From: Chamaea fasciata
Taxonomy: Eukaryota; Chordata; Aves; Passeriformes; Sylviidae
Assembly: GCA_029207755.1 (NCBI GenBank)
Contig: JARCOQ010000072.1
Location: forward strand, 1 to 64,000
DNA: 64,000 nt
Reading direction: 5' to 3'
This document shows positions 36,501 through 49,900 of the stretch, piece after piece. Numbering within the stretch: the stretch's first letter is position 1; every line of letters begins with the position of its first letter. The position numbers and the translations under genes were made by a program. The notes beneath the pieces are model-generated. The model was not told the DNA's origin. It did no database searches and was given only the letters and a program-made list of their open reading frames with translations.

Positions 36501-38124
36501 CCTGAGTAGTTGTGCAAGTTTATTCTTGTTGCCAGAGGCAGAAATTGCCTGAATTTCAGAAGCTGCATGCACAGAGGGCAGCAGAAATAAGCAAAGGGAA
36601 GCTTTATTTCTGGTCAAGTGCAAGTAGAGACATAAGAAGCCTGTCCTTGTTTGGTTTGATGGCACAAAATTGCATTTTCACTCATATTTGTTTCCAACAC
36701 TTGTCAATCTGTAATAATCTGAGTAACTGTTAGAACCATGGAAACATTCTTGGATGAGTATCAGTCCCGTGCTTGTGTGTCTCTCCCCTGGGATAGTCCC
36801 CCTTACCTGGAAAATGAGGAACTCAAACAGGGGCAGCAGTGGGAGGAAAGTTGAGATGAGAAATTTAGAGATAGAACAGAGGCAGTCAGTTCTTTAAGCT
36901 TACAGTTGTCAAAAGTCACTGCTGACTTTAAAGTGTCCACCTTGGACACCTACTGTAGAGTACATGTGAAATATTCACATTGCTCAAGCAATTAATTTAC
37001 TATCAAATGGATATGTCTTATAAGCTCAGAATGTAACCTTAATTAGCACAGGAAATTTAGTCAAAATGTTCTATTCTTATGAAAATTTTATTGCCTGATC
37101 TCATTAGTCTGTTTTGTCTCATTTGTATGTTCATTTAATGGATTGGAAGCCTGTGTTTTCCCTAGATATGCTTTTAAGAGAAGCAATATCAGTTCAGCTC
37201 TTGTTCTTCCTGCAGTTTGTGCACGGGCAGGGACACTGACCAGGGCATCTCAGCTCTGCAGAATGACTGAGTAGGAATTTCGTGAGTGTTGATAAGTAGT
37301 CAATCTACAAGAGGTCAGCTGTGATTAGGGCTGTGAGGAAAAACTGCAGAGGGGAGGAAAGACGACTTGAGCATGTGGCACAGGTAGAGTTTGAGCTGAG
37401 AACAAAGTGCCAAATGAACAAGCCAGAACGAGTAAAATTGTAGGTTTTGGAGGAGAGCAGTCATGTCTGTACCTTGTGCATTTGCCAGTCATTGCTGGTA
37501 GTAGGATCTGGCTGCCATCTAACAATGGGTATATTCTTTCAAGAAAAGTGTCTTTCTTTGATATTTAAATTTTTTTTGTGCTTGGGGAAGAAGGTTGCTC
37601 CACCATTTTGCAGGTAGTATCTTGTGTGCAGGTGTGTGTCCAAAGCAATAAAAACAACCTGAGTAACCCTTTTAGGAGGCAGAGATGCAAACAGAGCTTG
37701 ACAGAGTTATGTGCCTCAGGCTTTCTTAGCAAAGAAAATCTCCCTCAGGGGGCCCTAGGGGCAATTAACAGGAGAAAAAAAAAATACCCCAAACCAAACA
37801 AAATTTAAAAAAAAAAACAGGATCCAGATGTAATTCATTCTCACAACAAATATTTACAAAATCCTCAGCCTCAAAAAGGTGTTTAGACAGTGGAATGTTT
37901 TCTTATTTACATTGAAAAAACTGCATGCAGAAGAGAAAAAGCCTTACTGGCCCTTAATAGACTTCCTTAAGAAATATTTGATCATGTGAGACAAGATGGG
38001 ACAGTCTTTGTTGGTTTTTGTCGGATTTCTGTGAAAAACAGAAAAACTCATGGGGTTTTTTGAAATGGACTCTAATGAAAAAGTGTACTATTGTCCACAG
38101 AGTCTGTCCAAAAGCTGAAGGCAG
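30514..38124. other. Gene-free stretch
   Basis: About 7.6 kb of AT-rich, apparently unique sequence. Scanned frames are short (155 codons at most, 35359-35826 minus) and show no domain or splice support. No RNA gene or recent transposon is recognised. Confidence 0.55.
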
Positions 38125-38640
38125 CTGCATCATGGGGATGGTTGTGGTTGGAAGGCACTTCTGGAGGTGGCTGAGTCCAACTGCTCTGCTTGGAGCAAGT
38201 TAACTGGGGCAGGTTGCTCAATGCTGTGTCCAGCTGGGTTTTGAATATATCTATACTTTGAATATAGCGGCAAGTTTGGGACTTGACAATCGTCCTGATG
38301 CTTAAGGAAGTTCTGTCTCTGATACAGTCTGTCTGACCACTTCTCCAGCCTGGAGAGGTGTCTTTGAAAGTCAGCACCACCAGCTTTTCTATCAGCCAAT
38401 CTTCCTAGTTTGGTATCTCCAAAGTGGTGAAGGCCCATGTGATGCCATCATCAAGGTGGTTAGTGAAGGACGGCAATATTTGCCCCAGTATTTGCCCCTT
38501 GGCTCTACCACTGCTGGCCTTTGTGCTGCTGACAACAACCCTTTGAACCCAGCAGCTGAGCCAGTTTTCAATCCAACTTACCCAGTCTGAACTTCAGCCG
38601 TTTGTTTGTCCTCTTTGCACATTTACCTTGGCAGTAGAGA
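38125..38640 (-). mobile_element. CR1-type LINE fragment
   Basis: Diverged sequence in the reverse orientation of an avian CR1 3' region: ggttgtggttggaaggcac, gagtccaactgctctgc, gggcaggttgctcaatg and gtgtccagctgggttttgaa in order, then further CR1-like internal sequence to gagccagttttcaatccaac. The extremity with the CR1 octamer repeat is not preserved. High divergence indicates an old insertion. No reverse transcriptase frame remains. Confidence 0.8.
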
Positions 38641-41600
38641 TTTTTGTTGTGTAACTTCACTGTCGGCATCAAATAACAGAGGTTGAAATGCATCCTCTAC
38701 TTTTAGCAAGTTGAGAGGTAGGTGCCATTGTATAACAGGATTTCTTCAGCCCCTCTGGAAAGGAATTTTAATGAATGCTTTAGGTGATATTTAAGGAGTG
38801 TGAACTTTGGCAACTTCTAGAACATTTTCAAGTGGTTTAAACGCATCCATACTGACTTGTGTTTTCGGAACTCGCCCTTGAAATGTACTAAAATATAACA
38901 GCCTGAGAAGCACAAGTTGAGGATCAGTAGTGATGAAATAATTTTAATAGGCAGGAGTATTTATTTAGCAGCAAACCTAAGGGCTCAGCAGTTACACTAA
39001 TGTGTAGTGAAAAACCTCAGTTCCTAAAATATCAGATGATGTTCAGAAGTTGACTGTCCTGATATCATTTCTGGAGTGCAGAAGCACAAAGCTGTTGAAT
39101 ACTCTCTTGTTCATGTAGAAGATATAGTTTTTAAAGTTTACAGTAGTCCCAAATGCGGTGTTAAAGTATTTTTTCTTCATACTTTCCAACACATATTATC
39201 TTAAATGACTTGAAACCGCAGCTGAAGAGCAAAAGGGAAATTAGGAGGCTGGGAAAGAGAGGCCCACCTTTTCAAGTGTTTCTTTTTTTTGTTTCTTTCA
39301 GTCACTTTTGAAGCATTAGTCGATAGCTCCATAATCTTCTCATTTATTGTAGCAGCAGTATTTTTTAGGCCAAGGAACAAGTTAAATAAGGATGAAACTC
39401 TCAGCTAGAGGGCTTGGGTTGGGCAGCTGAAAGCTATTGGAAAGGAGGGTTGTTTGGTTGTTCATCTTCTGGAATAGAAAATGGATTAGGGAAGGCCTGA
39501 TGATGCGGCGTACTGAATTTCCATGAAGGAGCAAATGTAGGGAAGATCTAAACCAGGGACAATTCTGCACAGGAAGGAAGGGGATAAATCACGGTAGTTT
39601 AATTGCTGCTTCAGTGTTGGTTGTTCTCTCTCTGTTAGCAGAAGCAGGGGTGGGTTTTCCAGTCGACTTGCTTTGACTGACTGTGAGCCACTCACAGTGT
39701 GGCTAAGTGCCACTGCTGATTAAAGATGGGTCTGCAGTTCCTGAAGGAGTGAGGAGTGTTGCACTTCAGTCAATGTTGTCACTTACCTAGAACTCATTTT
39801 TAAATGTTCTTGCTAGTAGTAAAGAGCAAAAATGGTGAACAGAAGGCTGGTGAGGTATTTTCAAGACATTCAGGTGCTCAGTCTGACACAGACTAGCATT
39901 GATTTGGTCTCTGTCCTTTTACTTTGGGCTGTTGCTTTTGGGTTTTATTTTACTACTCCTCTGATCAAGGGAAAAAGTATCCCATCTCTGCTGGTAAACA
40001 CTTCCACATCTCCATTAGACCGCCTGTAACGTGGTTTCCAAACTGCAGTGCTGTATTTTAGTCTTCTCACTTAAAAGTTAAGGTTATTATCATAGAAATA
40101 TTTTATTCCTGAGGGGTTCTGGAATTAAGGGGGGTTTTTTTGCAAAACTCTTCTCTTTAGTAAGCATTGATGTTGATATGATATTTTATGAAATTGATAA
40201 TGATAATGATTGGTAATGTAAAACTAACCAGGTATTGTTTCACGTGGGCCCACTAGTATTTTTGTATAAACCCTTAACTGTTATGTTTGGCATAAAAGCA
40301 CCTTCACCCTTCTCTTTCTTTCAAGTCCACTCTGGCAAAGGTTTATTGTCAGAGAGTCTGCAGTGCTTAAGAACACAAGGAAAAATTTCGGTCTTCTGGA
40401 AGAAACAGCCTGTTAGCAATGCACATTTTTGAAGAAGTTGAGGTAAATATGAAGATCAGTTTTTGAAGTCTTTCAAATTATAGCCATCGGATAACATCTT
40501 CTTTCTTGTACTCTTGAGTATATTTTTACACTGAGTAGAATTCAAATCATATTCTTAATTTGGCAAAGGCAGGCATGGCTGGGACAGTAACTGGCTGCTG
40601 GAATAGTAAGAAGAATACATACAGTAGAAGTACTGCTTCTCTGACTAGAGGGTTGCTTTATTAAACCTTTTCTTAAGTATCTCCTTTAATTAAAATTGTT
40701 CTAGCAGAGTGTTTACTTAGATTTGGTACCTAATTATGCTGTAATTGTTCATTTGTATGAAAATTTTGAAAACATATGTTTAAATGCGACCAAATAAAAC
40801 AATTGTAATTATTCTTATACAACCATCAGCTGATGATGATCTTAACTTCCAGAGATGGGATCATAAGCCTAATGTGCCGCAGTTTGTCTGCTTCCATCTT
40901 TGTCTCCTTTTGTATAGAACACTAGGGCACAGGAAAAGGATTAAAGACATGGAAATAACTCCATGAAGTTGTGCTTTCCTGAATGTAGTGATGTGCTGCT
41001 TATTCATGGAGTGGAAGGTTGAGCCAGATGTCGGTATCTGAAGTGTCTGGGTTGTTTGTGCAAATAGCTAGAATGGCATTTGTTGAAGTGCCCCCATCAA
41101 GGTTCAGAGAAATTCTGTACTTGAAGTAAGCCATTTATTTGGTCTCTTAATACCTGGCTTGAAAACCCTTAGAAATGTTTAATATAAAAACTTAAGGTCC
41201 TATATGTGATAACTTGAAAACCATCTGCCATCTATATAGCTGGGACAAGAAACTTTAATGCTTCATTTTCATGGTCATAGTTGCAAACCAGGCAGAGAAC
41301 GCACAGTCACTGCCCTTTTTGGTTAACAATGCTAATTTATGGCGTCTTGATGTATTCTGTGACGGCGTAGAGAAAATTATCCTTAAAAAGGCGGTTACTG
41401 CCAAGTTAATGGTGAATATTCAGGAATCAGTATGCTCCTTTCTTGATATTCCTTTGATTAGGTACCATGGTCAAAATTTTTTCATTTGTTTTCATACTCA
41501 ATTTGGGAAATTGTTCAATTGCCCAAATTTCTGGGGGGCTGAAATATATATTGCAGTGAAAGGTACTTTGTGAAAGTTGCAAAATGTAGAAGAAGCTGGT

Positions 41601-42454
41601 CATTTTGGGCACGGAGTACGAAACTGAAGACTTGGGGCATCTGCCTTCCCCTTTATTTGCTGCTGTTAAGGCTTTTGGTGGGGTTTTAGTCTCAGGGTAG
41701 GGAGGCGGCAGCTGACTGGGAATAACACAAACCCAGGCAAAGAACTTCTCAGAGTGGTGCTGCAGCTGAGCCTGTCTATCCATGGAATAACAGAATAATA
41801 TTTCTGTCCATCCACAGAAATAACAAAGTGTGCATTTTTCTTATTAGAGAGTCAGGTTACTGTAAAGACTGATCATCATAGTGGTTTTAAATTTGAGCTT
41901 TTATGAGATTAATTTGTTAATTTATGTCCTCTGTAAGTATCCAGTAGCACTGAGCTGAGGTCAGACAGACAGCACTGATGACTCTGGTCCTCATTAGTCC
42001 TTAGCCTGTGAGGTCAAAGCAATGAAGCTTGGAGGCAATTTTGCAAGAGAAGTTTGAGATGAAAGAGTTGTTTTCAGCTTTGGGCAGGGAGAGCCAGTCC
42101 TGTGCTCTTGCATCCCCCAATGCTCACTGTGGAAGTAAACACTGTGCAGTGGAAGATAACTTTTTTCAGAGTGCTTAGTGCAGTTGGAAATACTTCTGAA
42201 AGATGTTTTCTGAGCTAAGAGTGGAAGCAGGGTTTTACTTATATGAAGATTATTAGTGCTCTGTTATATCATCACAAAATAGAGTGATGCTGCCCTGCAG
42301 GCCAGAGCTTTTCCAAATTGTGCTGTGTCCATGCTGCAGGGCTGCTTAGATAGGAGTAGTATTTAGCAGTAAATGTGTTGTGAATTTCTGTATATGAAAA
42401 TCTATTTCATGTGCCTTCATTCTACTCTTTACAGGTGCTAGTACTGAATCTGAA
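38641..42454. other. Gene-free stretch
   Basis: AT-rich, apparently unique sequence without recognisable exons, RNA genes or recent elements. Open frames do not exceed about 118 codons. Confidence 0.55.
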
Positions 42455-42965
42455 ACAAACACAATACCCAAATGAACCAAAAAATCAATCAAACAAAAAA
42501 ACCAACAACAAAAAAATCCCCCAAAGCAACCAACTAAAACCAACCAAAAGAAAAATCCCTCAAATCAACCAACGAAAAAACCAACCAAACAAAAAGCCAA
42601 CCAAATGAAAGAACAACCAAAAAAAGAAAAAAATCCCCCAAACCAACCAAATGAAAAAAACAACCAAAAAAGAAAAAAATCCCCTAAACCAACCAAATGA
42701 AAAAAACAACCAACCGCAATCCCCTAATCAACCAAAAAACCCCCCAAAAAAACAAAACAAAAATAGTCCCCAACCAACCATAAAACCAAGAAACCAAAAC
42801 CCACCCAAATAAAATCCACAAACCAATAAATACCCCAACCAAAATCCCCAAAACGAGCAAATGAAAAACCAACCAAAGGAAATCCCAAACCAACGAAACA
42901 AAATCCCAACCGTACTAAAAAGCCACCAGACAAATCCTGCCCCCACAAAAAACAAACCAGATGAA
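42455..42965 (+). repeat. A/C-rich low-complexity tract
   Basis: About 500 bp made almost entirely of A and C on the plus strand, built from irregular aaccaaccaaa, aaaaatccccc and ccaaatgaaaa motifs. Gly/Trp/Phe-rich minus-strand frames here follow from the composition. It may be an expanded poly(A)-like or CCAA microsatellite. Confidence 0.9.
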
Positions 42966-45900
42966 AAATTCCAGTTAAGAAATTACCTTAAGGGATGAAG
43001 ACTTTTCTGTTAGCTCATCTTCCTTTGTGTAATGTTCCTCAAATAGATGATTTGTAATGAAGTAAACAGGTGGTGCTTGACCCTCCCTTTTTGGACCGAG
43101 TTGAGAATATTCAAGCATTTACATTTTTATTCACTAGAACTAAACCTGAAATAAGGCACATCACTCCTTGATAAGAATTTCACGTTAAGAGTCAACATTG
43201 GATGAGATCCTAGTGGTGAAACTGAATGTTAGCATGTGTTTAGGCTTTCAGCCTGGGTATCTGGAGATGGAACTCTGCTTTTTCTAGTTTGTAAAGGCTG
43301 GTACCCTGAAAAGGCTTTCAAGAAAGGAGAAGTTATACTTATAAAATGCCTAATCGATTAAAGGCTCAAAGGCCGTATGGCAATTCCCATGTAGAGAGGA
43401 GCAAATTTTACTTTGATAAAAATGATAGTGCTAATGAACAGTAACCCATGAATAACAGCAAAGATTAGTCCCTTTTAATCAACCCAATAAACACTGGAAT
43501 TGGACACTCCCAGACTCAGTTCAAAGATGAGTGGCTCTCCTATATCTTGCTGTTATCTCATTTAAAAAAAGGCATTTTGTAACTTGCAGGGAAGATGGAT
43601 TTGAGGATTCATGCCTATTGTTTACTGCAAATATAATCTGTATGCACGTATCGGCCGTTGTACCTAATGCTGGTGCGTGATGCCCTGTGGTTATTCCCTA
43701 GTGGATTCCTCTGCTGAGATTAAGGTTTAGAGAGAATATTCCAGCAATTTGTGGTCCCCTGCCAGGTTAGTAATTTAAGGAGTGAGCTTCCTGAGCTCGT
43801 TGTAGGAGAGGAGTCGTCTTATTCCTTCCAAAACGAACCAAATAGCTATCTGTCTAGTAGTAGTCTATTTGTATCTTTGGCAGCTCCGTTTTTTAATTTC
43901 AAGCATTTGTTCAGCTCTTATTTAAGATGATCTTCAGGAGTGAAGTGATTGTTTAGTTAACTTCATGATATTGTGGATGAAGACTTTGGAAGACAGTTGT
44001 CTCAGTCTGAGAACAGATAAAAGCTTCTCAATAATGAGGAGAAATAACAAGGCTCAGCATGCTGGAGTGCCTCATATCAACAGCAGCTGATGTATTATGA
44101 AACAATTTACCTTCTGTAATGTCTCTGGAGGGCCGTTTTGTGCTGTGACTGACAGCTGGGGAGCCCTCTTGGTAAAGCTTTCAAAGAATGCCCTGGATGG
44201 CGTAGGACTTTTGTCTCCTGTGCAGAGAAACGATTCATTTATTCCGGTGGAAGTATCATCTTCCCTCTGACCTCAGTGCATTCTGCATTAAACAGAATGA
44301 TTTTTCTGGGGGAGCTGGAGCTGATTGCTTTCTATGAGGTTTGGAATGAACCTTTGCCAGCACCGTGTAGCTTATTACTGCTACATCTGTGACTTTGGAA
44401 AGGCTGGGGAGGAAAGGAAGGGGAGAGAAGTGGTTTTGAGTATATCAAATGAGTGTTTTATTGTTTTTCTAAGAAAGAGTCATGAAATCGTTAGCAAATC
44501 ATTGTTCAAGCACTTGTGCAGTGTGGTTTCCCTGATATGTTGTGTTTTCTGTAGCAGAATCACAGGAGTCCTAAGTATATTCAACGACAAAATTACATTT
44601 ATTATCAAGAAAACACTGTAAATTGTATTCTGCAGCCCTCGAGCCAAAAAAACCAGGCATGAACAAGGGTGTTATTCAAAAAGGCTGCTAAATAAAGAGA
44701 TGAGAGTAATTAAACAGTTAAGTCTGAAACATACAGGTATTAAAAGAAATGCATTGCTGTTTTACTTAGAGGGGGGAAAAGCAAACATGAGGAACTTTAA
44801 AACTGAGGTAGAGGCGACATCTAAGACACAAAAATCCTTGAAAATTTTGAACAGATTTTGGTAGATAGCACAAGTTATGTACACAAAGTGGTAAGAGGTA
44901 ATTCAAAGGTCACATATAGGCCTGGCTTTCAACTTCATTTGTGGTTAAACTTTGCTAATTTTGTGTACTTGGTAAAAGCAGGGGTGGAATGACAGACTGC
45001 AGAAACAGCCTGGGAGATCAGAGTGGGCAACCACCCCAAACTGATATCATGTGGAAAGAAACACCTGGATTTTCTGTTCAGATCAGTCACAAACAATTAT
45101 GTTTCGTGTCAATGTTGATGGAGGAGGTGAAGAATCTGGTTCTGGTCCTCTGGACTCACACTAAATGAATTTTTGATTTACTTTTCTTAGCTTTCAGTGT
45201 AAATGTAGGGTTTTTGAATATTTATGAGATACTTATCAAGTTTGTGTTGTGGAAGATGCTCTAAAAACTCTATTATTGTTTCATCAAATCATTGAACTAT
45301 TTGCAGGTGATAGTAAGGATTAACCGAATGATTGACTTATCCCTGTTTTACAGGCACAGCACCTAATATTTACTTCATTTTTTTTTTTAATCAAGAACCA
45401 AAATAGGAGGGGAAGGAGGAGAAGAAAAATAATCCCCGCCTGATCCTTTGCAGTCAGTAATTCCATGTTCATTTTCCAGCCCTGATTTCTTTGCCCCATC
45501 CCATAATTTGGTTCATTGTTTCAATGTATCCTATTTCCTTCTATTTTCTCCTCGATGCAAACTGCCAGGCTGAAATAATAACTAGGCAAGTAGATTACAC
45601 TATAAAAATATTCTCATTACGAGATTATGGTTAACTCCCAACCACAGTTCACATCACAGAAACATCACCAAGAACAGGAATTGATTCAGCCTCTGGAACA
45701 AGCCATCATATAAAATGCCACGGGCTTTTCTCAGCCCATAAAGGAAAGCAGAAAGAATGCAGAGACAGAAATGATTTGTCTGGAGGGTTTAGGATGATGG
45801 AAACAGTTCCAACAGCTCTTAGGGTGTGGTTGTTTTCCAGTTTACTGGTCACCTTTTCCTCACACTTAGGACATGTAATTTTGGTTCTTGTCCACTAAAG

Positions 45901-46259
45901 ACAGCGCCTGGTTTGGTGTTCTGAGTTCTGGGATATGTGCATGCACTGAACCTAAGTGTTATGGGACTTGCCTGCCTTTGCTCTGTCTGGGGGATAGTTT
46001 ATATTGCCTTTGTAGCCCAGTTTCCTGTTTCTTCAAAGTTTTATTTTGCTTTATTTATCTGTTAATAATACTTGACCATAAGTATTTGATCACTTAAGTG
46101 CACTATCAAGGCTGGCAAAAGCAAATTGGATCTAGGGCACAAATAACCTGCGTTTCATTTGCGTACTCTCAGTGTAAAAAACAGTTCTCTTGTCCCCAAC
46201 TTCCCTTTCACATGTTCAAGGCACTTTGTAGCTCTGTGGACCAAAAGGGTATGGCACCG
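42966..46259. other. Gene-free stretch
   Basis: AT-rich, apparently unique sequence. No frame above about 100 codons, and no repeat or RNA gene is recognised. Confidence 0.55.
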
Positions 46260-46916
46260 TGTCAGGGTCCGCAAACATATGCGGGGAACCTGATGGTTCG
46301 TTTTAGGGATCTCAGGGCGCAAAAGACACAGCGGGGGACAACTCAGTTTGCTCCATCCAAAATGCAGCTTTATTTAGTGTCAACAAATGTGATAGAGGGA
46401 GTTTGAAGGGAAATAAAGGATAGCGAGAAAAGAGAAAGAGGGAGTGGGTTATAGCTACCAACGGGGAGACGAAATCCTCATGGTCCAGCCAATAGATCCG
46501 TCTTCTTCTGTGGGGAGATCTCAAAGTCTGTGGTTAACTCAGGGGTCCTTATAGTCCTCTTTGAAGCGACAGGCAGTTGGCCAAACAGGTGGGGGAAATC
46601 ACTGCAGTGTGTTCATTTAGAGAACTCAGAGCAGGTCAGCCGTCAGCAGGTACAGTGTCAACCAGAACGAGTCAGCAGGCGCAGTCACTTCACCGCGACT
46701 TGCCCGTTGTTTCTGCTCAGGTTCTGATGTTCCCATGTGGGTGCTGGGTTTTTCCATCAAACACACCTGCAGGCAGCACTCGGCCAACATCCCACCAACC
46801 TCAGCCAGGCCAGAACTCCTGTGTTGAGATTTTAGAGTCCCTTTTAGTGGTTTCAGTCTCTGTCCTTGGCGATGGTCGTGAGGCAGATGAGGGATCTTCC
46901 GACCGTCTCTTACACA
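46260..46916 (-). mobile_element. Solo LTR of an endogenous retrovirus, copy 2
   Basis: The reverse complement is homologous to the LTR at 10484-11146 from end to end, with TGTGTAAGAGACGG at the 46916 end and CTGACA at the 46260 end. The poly(A) signal is kept (46369-46374) and the TATA region is degenerate (ctataagg, near 46545-46553). GCACC occurs just outside both ends (46254-46258 and 46920-46924), a possible 5-bp target-site duplication if the ends are offset by a base or a few. No internal retroviral genes are present. Confidence 0.87.
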
Positions 46917-49900
46917 CCAGCACCTCCCGTGTCAGTGTTGTTGTGCTTCAACTCCTGTGCCAGTGTAAATATGTATTTTAATGTGTCATAACTATATAAA
47001 TACATTTTAGTAGAGGTGGGGAGAGAGGCAAGGGAAGCAGCAGTTGGAGCAAAAGCTAGTGTCCTCCCGGTATTTTGAGGAGGAAGTTGGAGAATAATGT
47101 GTTTTCATAGAGCTTGGACACAAAATATTTGGTAGTTCACATGTGGAGGGTCTTGGCTGTCGCCATGCTTTTCACTTTTCCCTGTGGCCTTTTTAAAGTT
47201 TGACTTAGCTAAACTGAATTTAGGATTGGGAAAAAAACACTCCCATCCCAAAAAGACATCTTTTCCCAGATGAGAATTAGACTGTCTAAGTTCTTTGTTT
47301 GTATCCCAGAATTGCATTTGTTGTCATGCCTAACAGAATTTATAATCATGGCTCTTGCTTTCAAGGGTGCACTGGTGTATGGGCAGGTGGGGAAATTATT
47401 ACCTAGAAATATCAGAAGTAATTGATGAAAATTTGAACCTCTAAGCTTAAAGAATTTTAAGACTTTTTTTTTTTTTCTTGTAGATGAAAAGAAAAAAGGT
47501 TTTCATTTCAGTTCAGTGGAAATATTGAATTTTGTGGAGTTTGGGACTCAGAGAAAATCTTGATTCACTTAATTTTCGTTCCATTTGGTATTTGTGTTAG
47601 CAGCTACGCTTGTGATGTTAGGAATAAGACAAAATTTTTATTATGCACTGGAAATTTCTTTGAAATATATCTGTAGTGAAAATTGTTGCTGAAATCAAGA
47701 ATGAATAAGCAGCTTACTGCATTTGTCTGAAATTAATTCTTGGCTGTTGTAATCATGCAGATTAATAGATATGTTTGAGAGTGTTATGAGAACATAATGA
47801 ACCTAAGATCCCAGTAGCAATAAAACAGTAGTTCTGTTTAAAGAATAATTTTATGGTTTCTAGAGAGAGCCTGTCAATTTGAAAGCTTGCATTTAGCTGT
47901 GTTCATTTCCCTGCGGGCTGAATCCAAACTGTGAGCATGAATTAGTCATCAATGTTTTGAAAGGGAAGAGTAATACTTAGTTTATTACTGAATGCTTTTG
48001 AATGTAGAATTAGATCTTCAAGCAGAGTGCCAAATTTTCAATCTAATGTGAAGTTATTACTTGTAAAATCATATTTTGAAATAAGCTTGAGGAGCTTTGT
48101 TACTGTCACAGGCTCCACCAGAGCGCCAGGTTTTCTTGACTCAAACTTATTAAAGGACTGAGGACTATCTCTGTAGGATTTAGAGATCTGCTCAGTTTTT
48201 CCATGTCCATCTTAATGTGTCTGTGAACCATTTTCTAATTGAGAGAATGGTTTGGAAAACTGGAGAATATACACAGTAGTAGAGTGTTGAAGGTGAATGA
48301 AATCAAATTTTAATAACTGCACTGAAAATCCTTTCCTTTTAGTAACCAGTGTGTTGACTGGCTTTGCACAGTGAAAAAAGATTTTTCATTTTTTGCCCAC
48401 AGATGTTTTTTCATAAGTACCCTGCCCACAAGCATCTAGACTAATATTCAATTACTGCTGTACTTATCTGGTGCTGGAATATTCAGTGTTCTGTAACCTA
48501 GAGGAAAATGTCATAGAGAACCAAAAAACCACAAAATTAACTTAAAAATAACATGATGACTCCTTAAATAGAGTAGAGCTGTTTATATTCACAATTATGG
48601 AGTTTCAAAATAAAATAGGAATGGTTGAGATAAAAACTAAAGAGTGTAAAAGGGCCAAATTAAGATGAAATAACTTCTTTTATTGAATCAAAAAGCAGAG
48701 TTTTGTAGCTGAGAACTGGAAGCAGTTTAAAAACCTGTGATTTCAGCATAATAAGCGATAGCCTACAAATACTGGGAAGGTATTTCCAAAGATTTTGTAA
48801 TACTTCTCATTCCTGCTTAAAACATTGAAGAAAACTTGTGTGGCCTCAGGAATGGTCTCCCATGTCAGTGTCAGCAGATGTTTTCATCCTCACACGACCC
48901 GTCCGAGTTTCAGTTGTCTATAAAACAGGCTTAAAACAACCCTGGTGTGTCAGGATGCCCTTGGCCCTTCCTGTGACAGGGACAGCTTTGCTTCTGCAGC
49001 CCAGAAGAAAATGTGGTTGGCTGAAGGAGACGCTGGGTCTGTGTTTGCTTATGAGTGCAAAAGTGATGAAATTAAAGGTAATGTGGGTATTAATATACTT
49101 AGTACATGTTTCTCACTTAAATAAAGTGAAATGACAGCCATGTGACAGGAATTTATTTTCTGATGCGTAATGATATTTCCAGCATATAAACCTTACCAGG
49201 ACAAGATTCGACAGAATTTGATTTTTCTTTTCCATAAAACCAGTTTCTCAGGATTTTCAGGATCTCTGTTGGTCCTGCTCGGTGTGACATTGAGTCACTT
49301 GGATGTGGTGACCAATTGGACAGATGCTCTTTCCTGCTGTGCTGGCCTCTGGTCTCTGTTTTGATGCATTAGACTGAGGGGGAGAGAATTAACTGAGTGC
49401 CAGAAGTTTTATTTTGCATTTCTGATCACAGGGTTTTTTGAAATTTAGGGAAATCACCTGTATTTGGATTGTATCAGTGATTTTAGACTTAAGTATAGGT
49501 GACTTGTTTCTACTGGGACCAAGAGCTGTTTCCTGTCTGCAGCAATTTTCCTTTAATTACACTTTCATACACTGTCTAAATAGAACCTGTCGTCCTTCTA
49601 ATCTATATTTGGTTCAAGGCTTATATGATGAAAGGGTGTTTGACATCAAATACTGATGTGTGAAAATACCAAAACACAATGAATGCATGCCTTCCTATGC
49701 CTAAAAACCCCCAAAATCTAGCATGTAAACGTTAAATTCAAAAATTCTTTGGAGTCTTATCTGATCATACAGTTGTTGCTATCGTATTGACATATATTTT
49801 GTGAAAGCTGGTGCTGGATATGTGGTATGCATGGGCTTTCCCATGGGTCTTTTCTAAATGTTTAGGTTATGCAATATCTTTTCAAAACTTCATTCCTATG

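Noticed and set aside
42684..42955. Trp/Phe/Gly-rich membrane-like small proteins
   Set aside because: Translation of an A/C-only low-complexity tract on the opposite strand.
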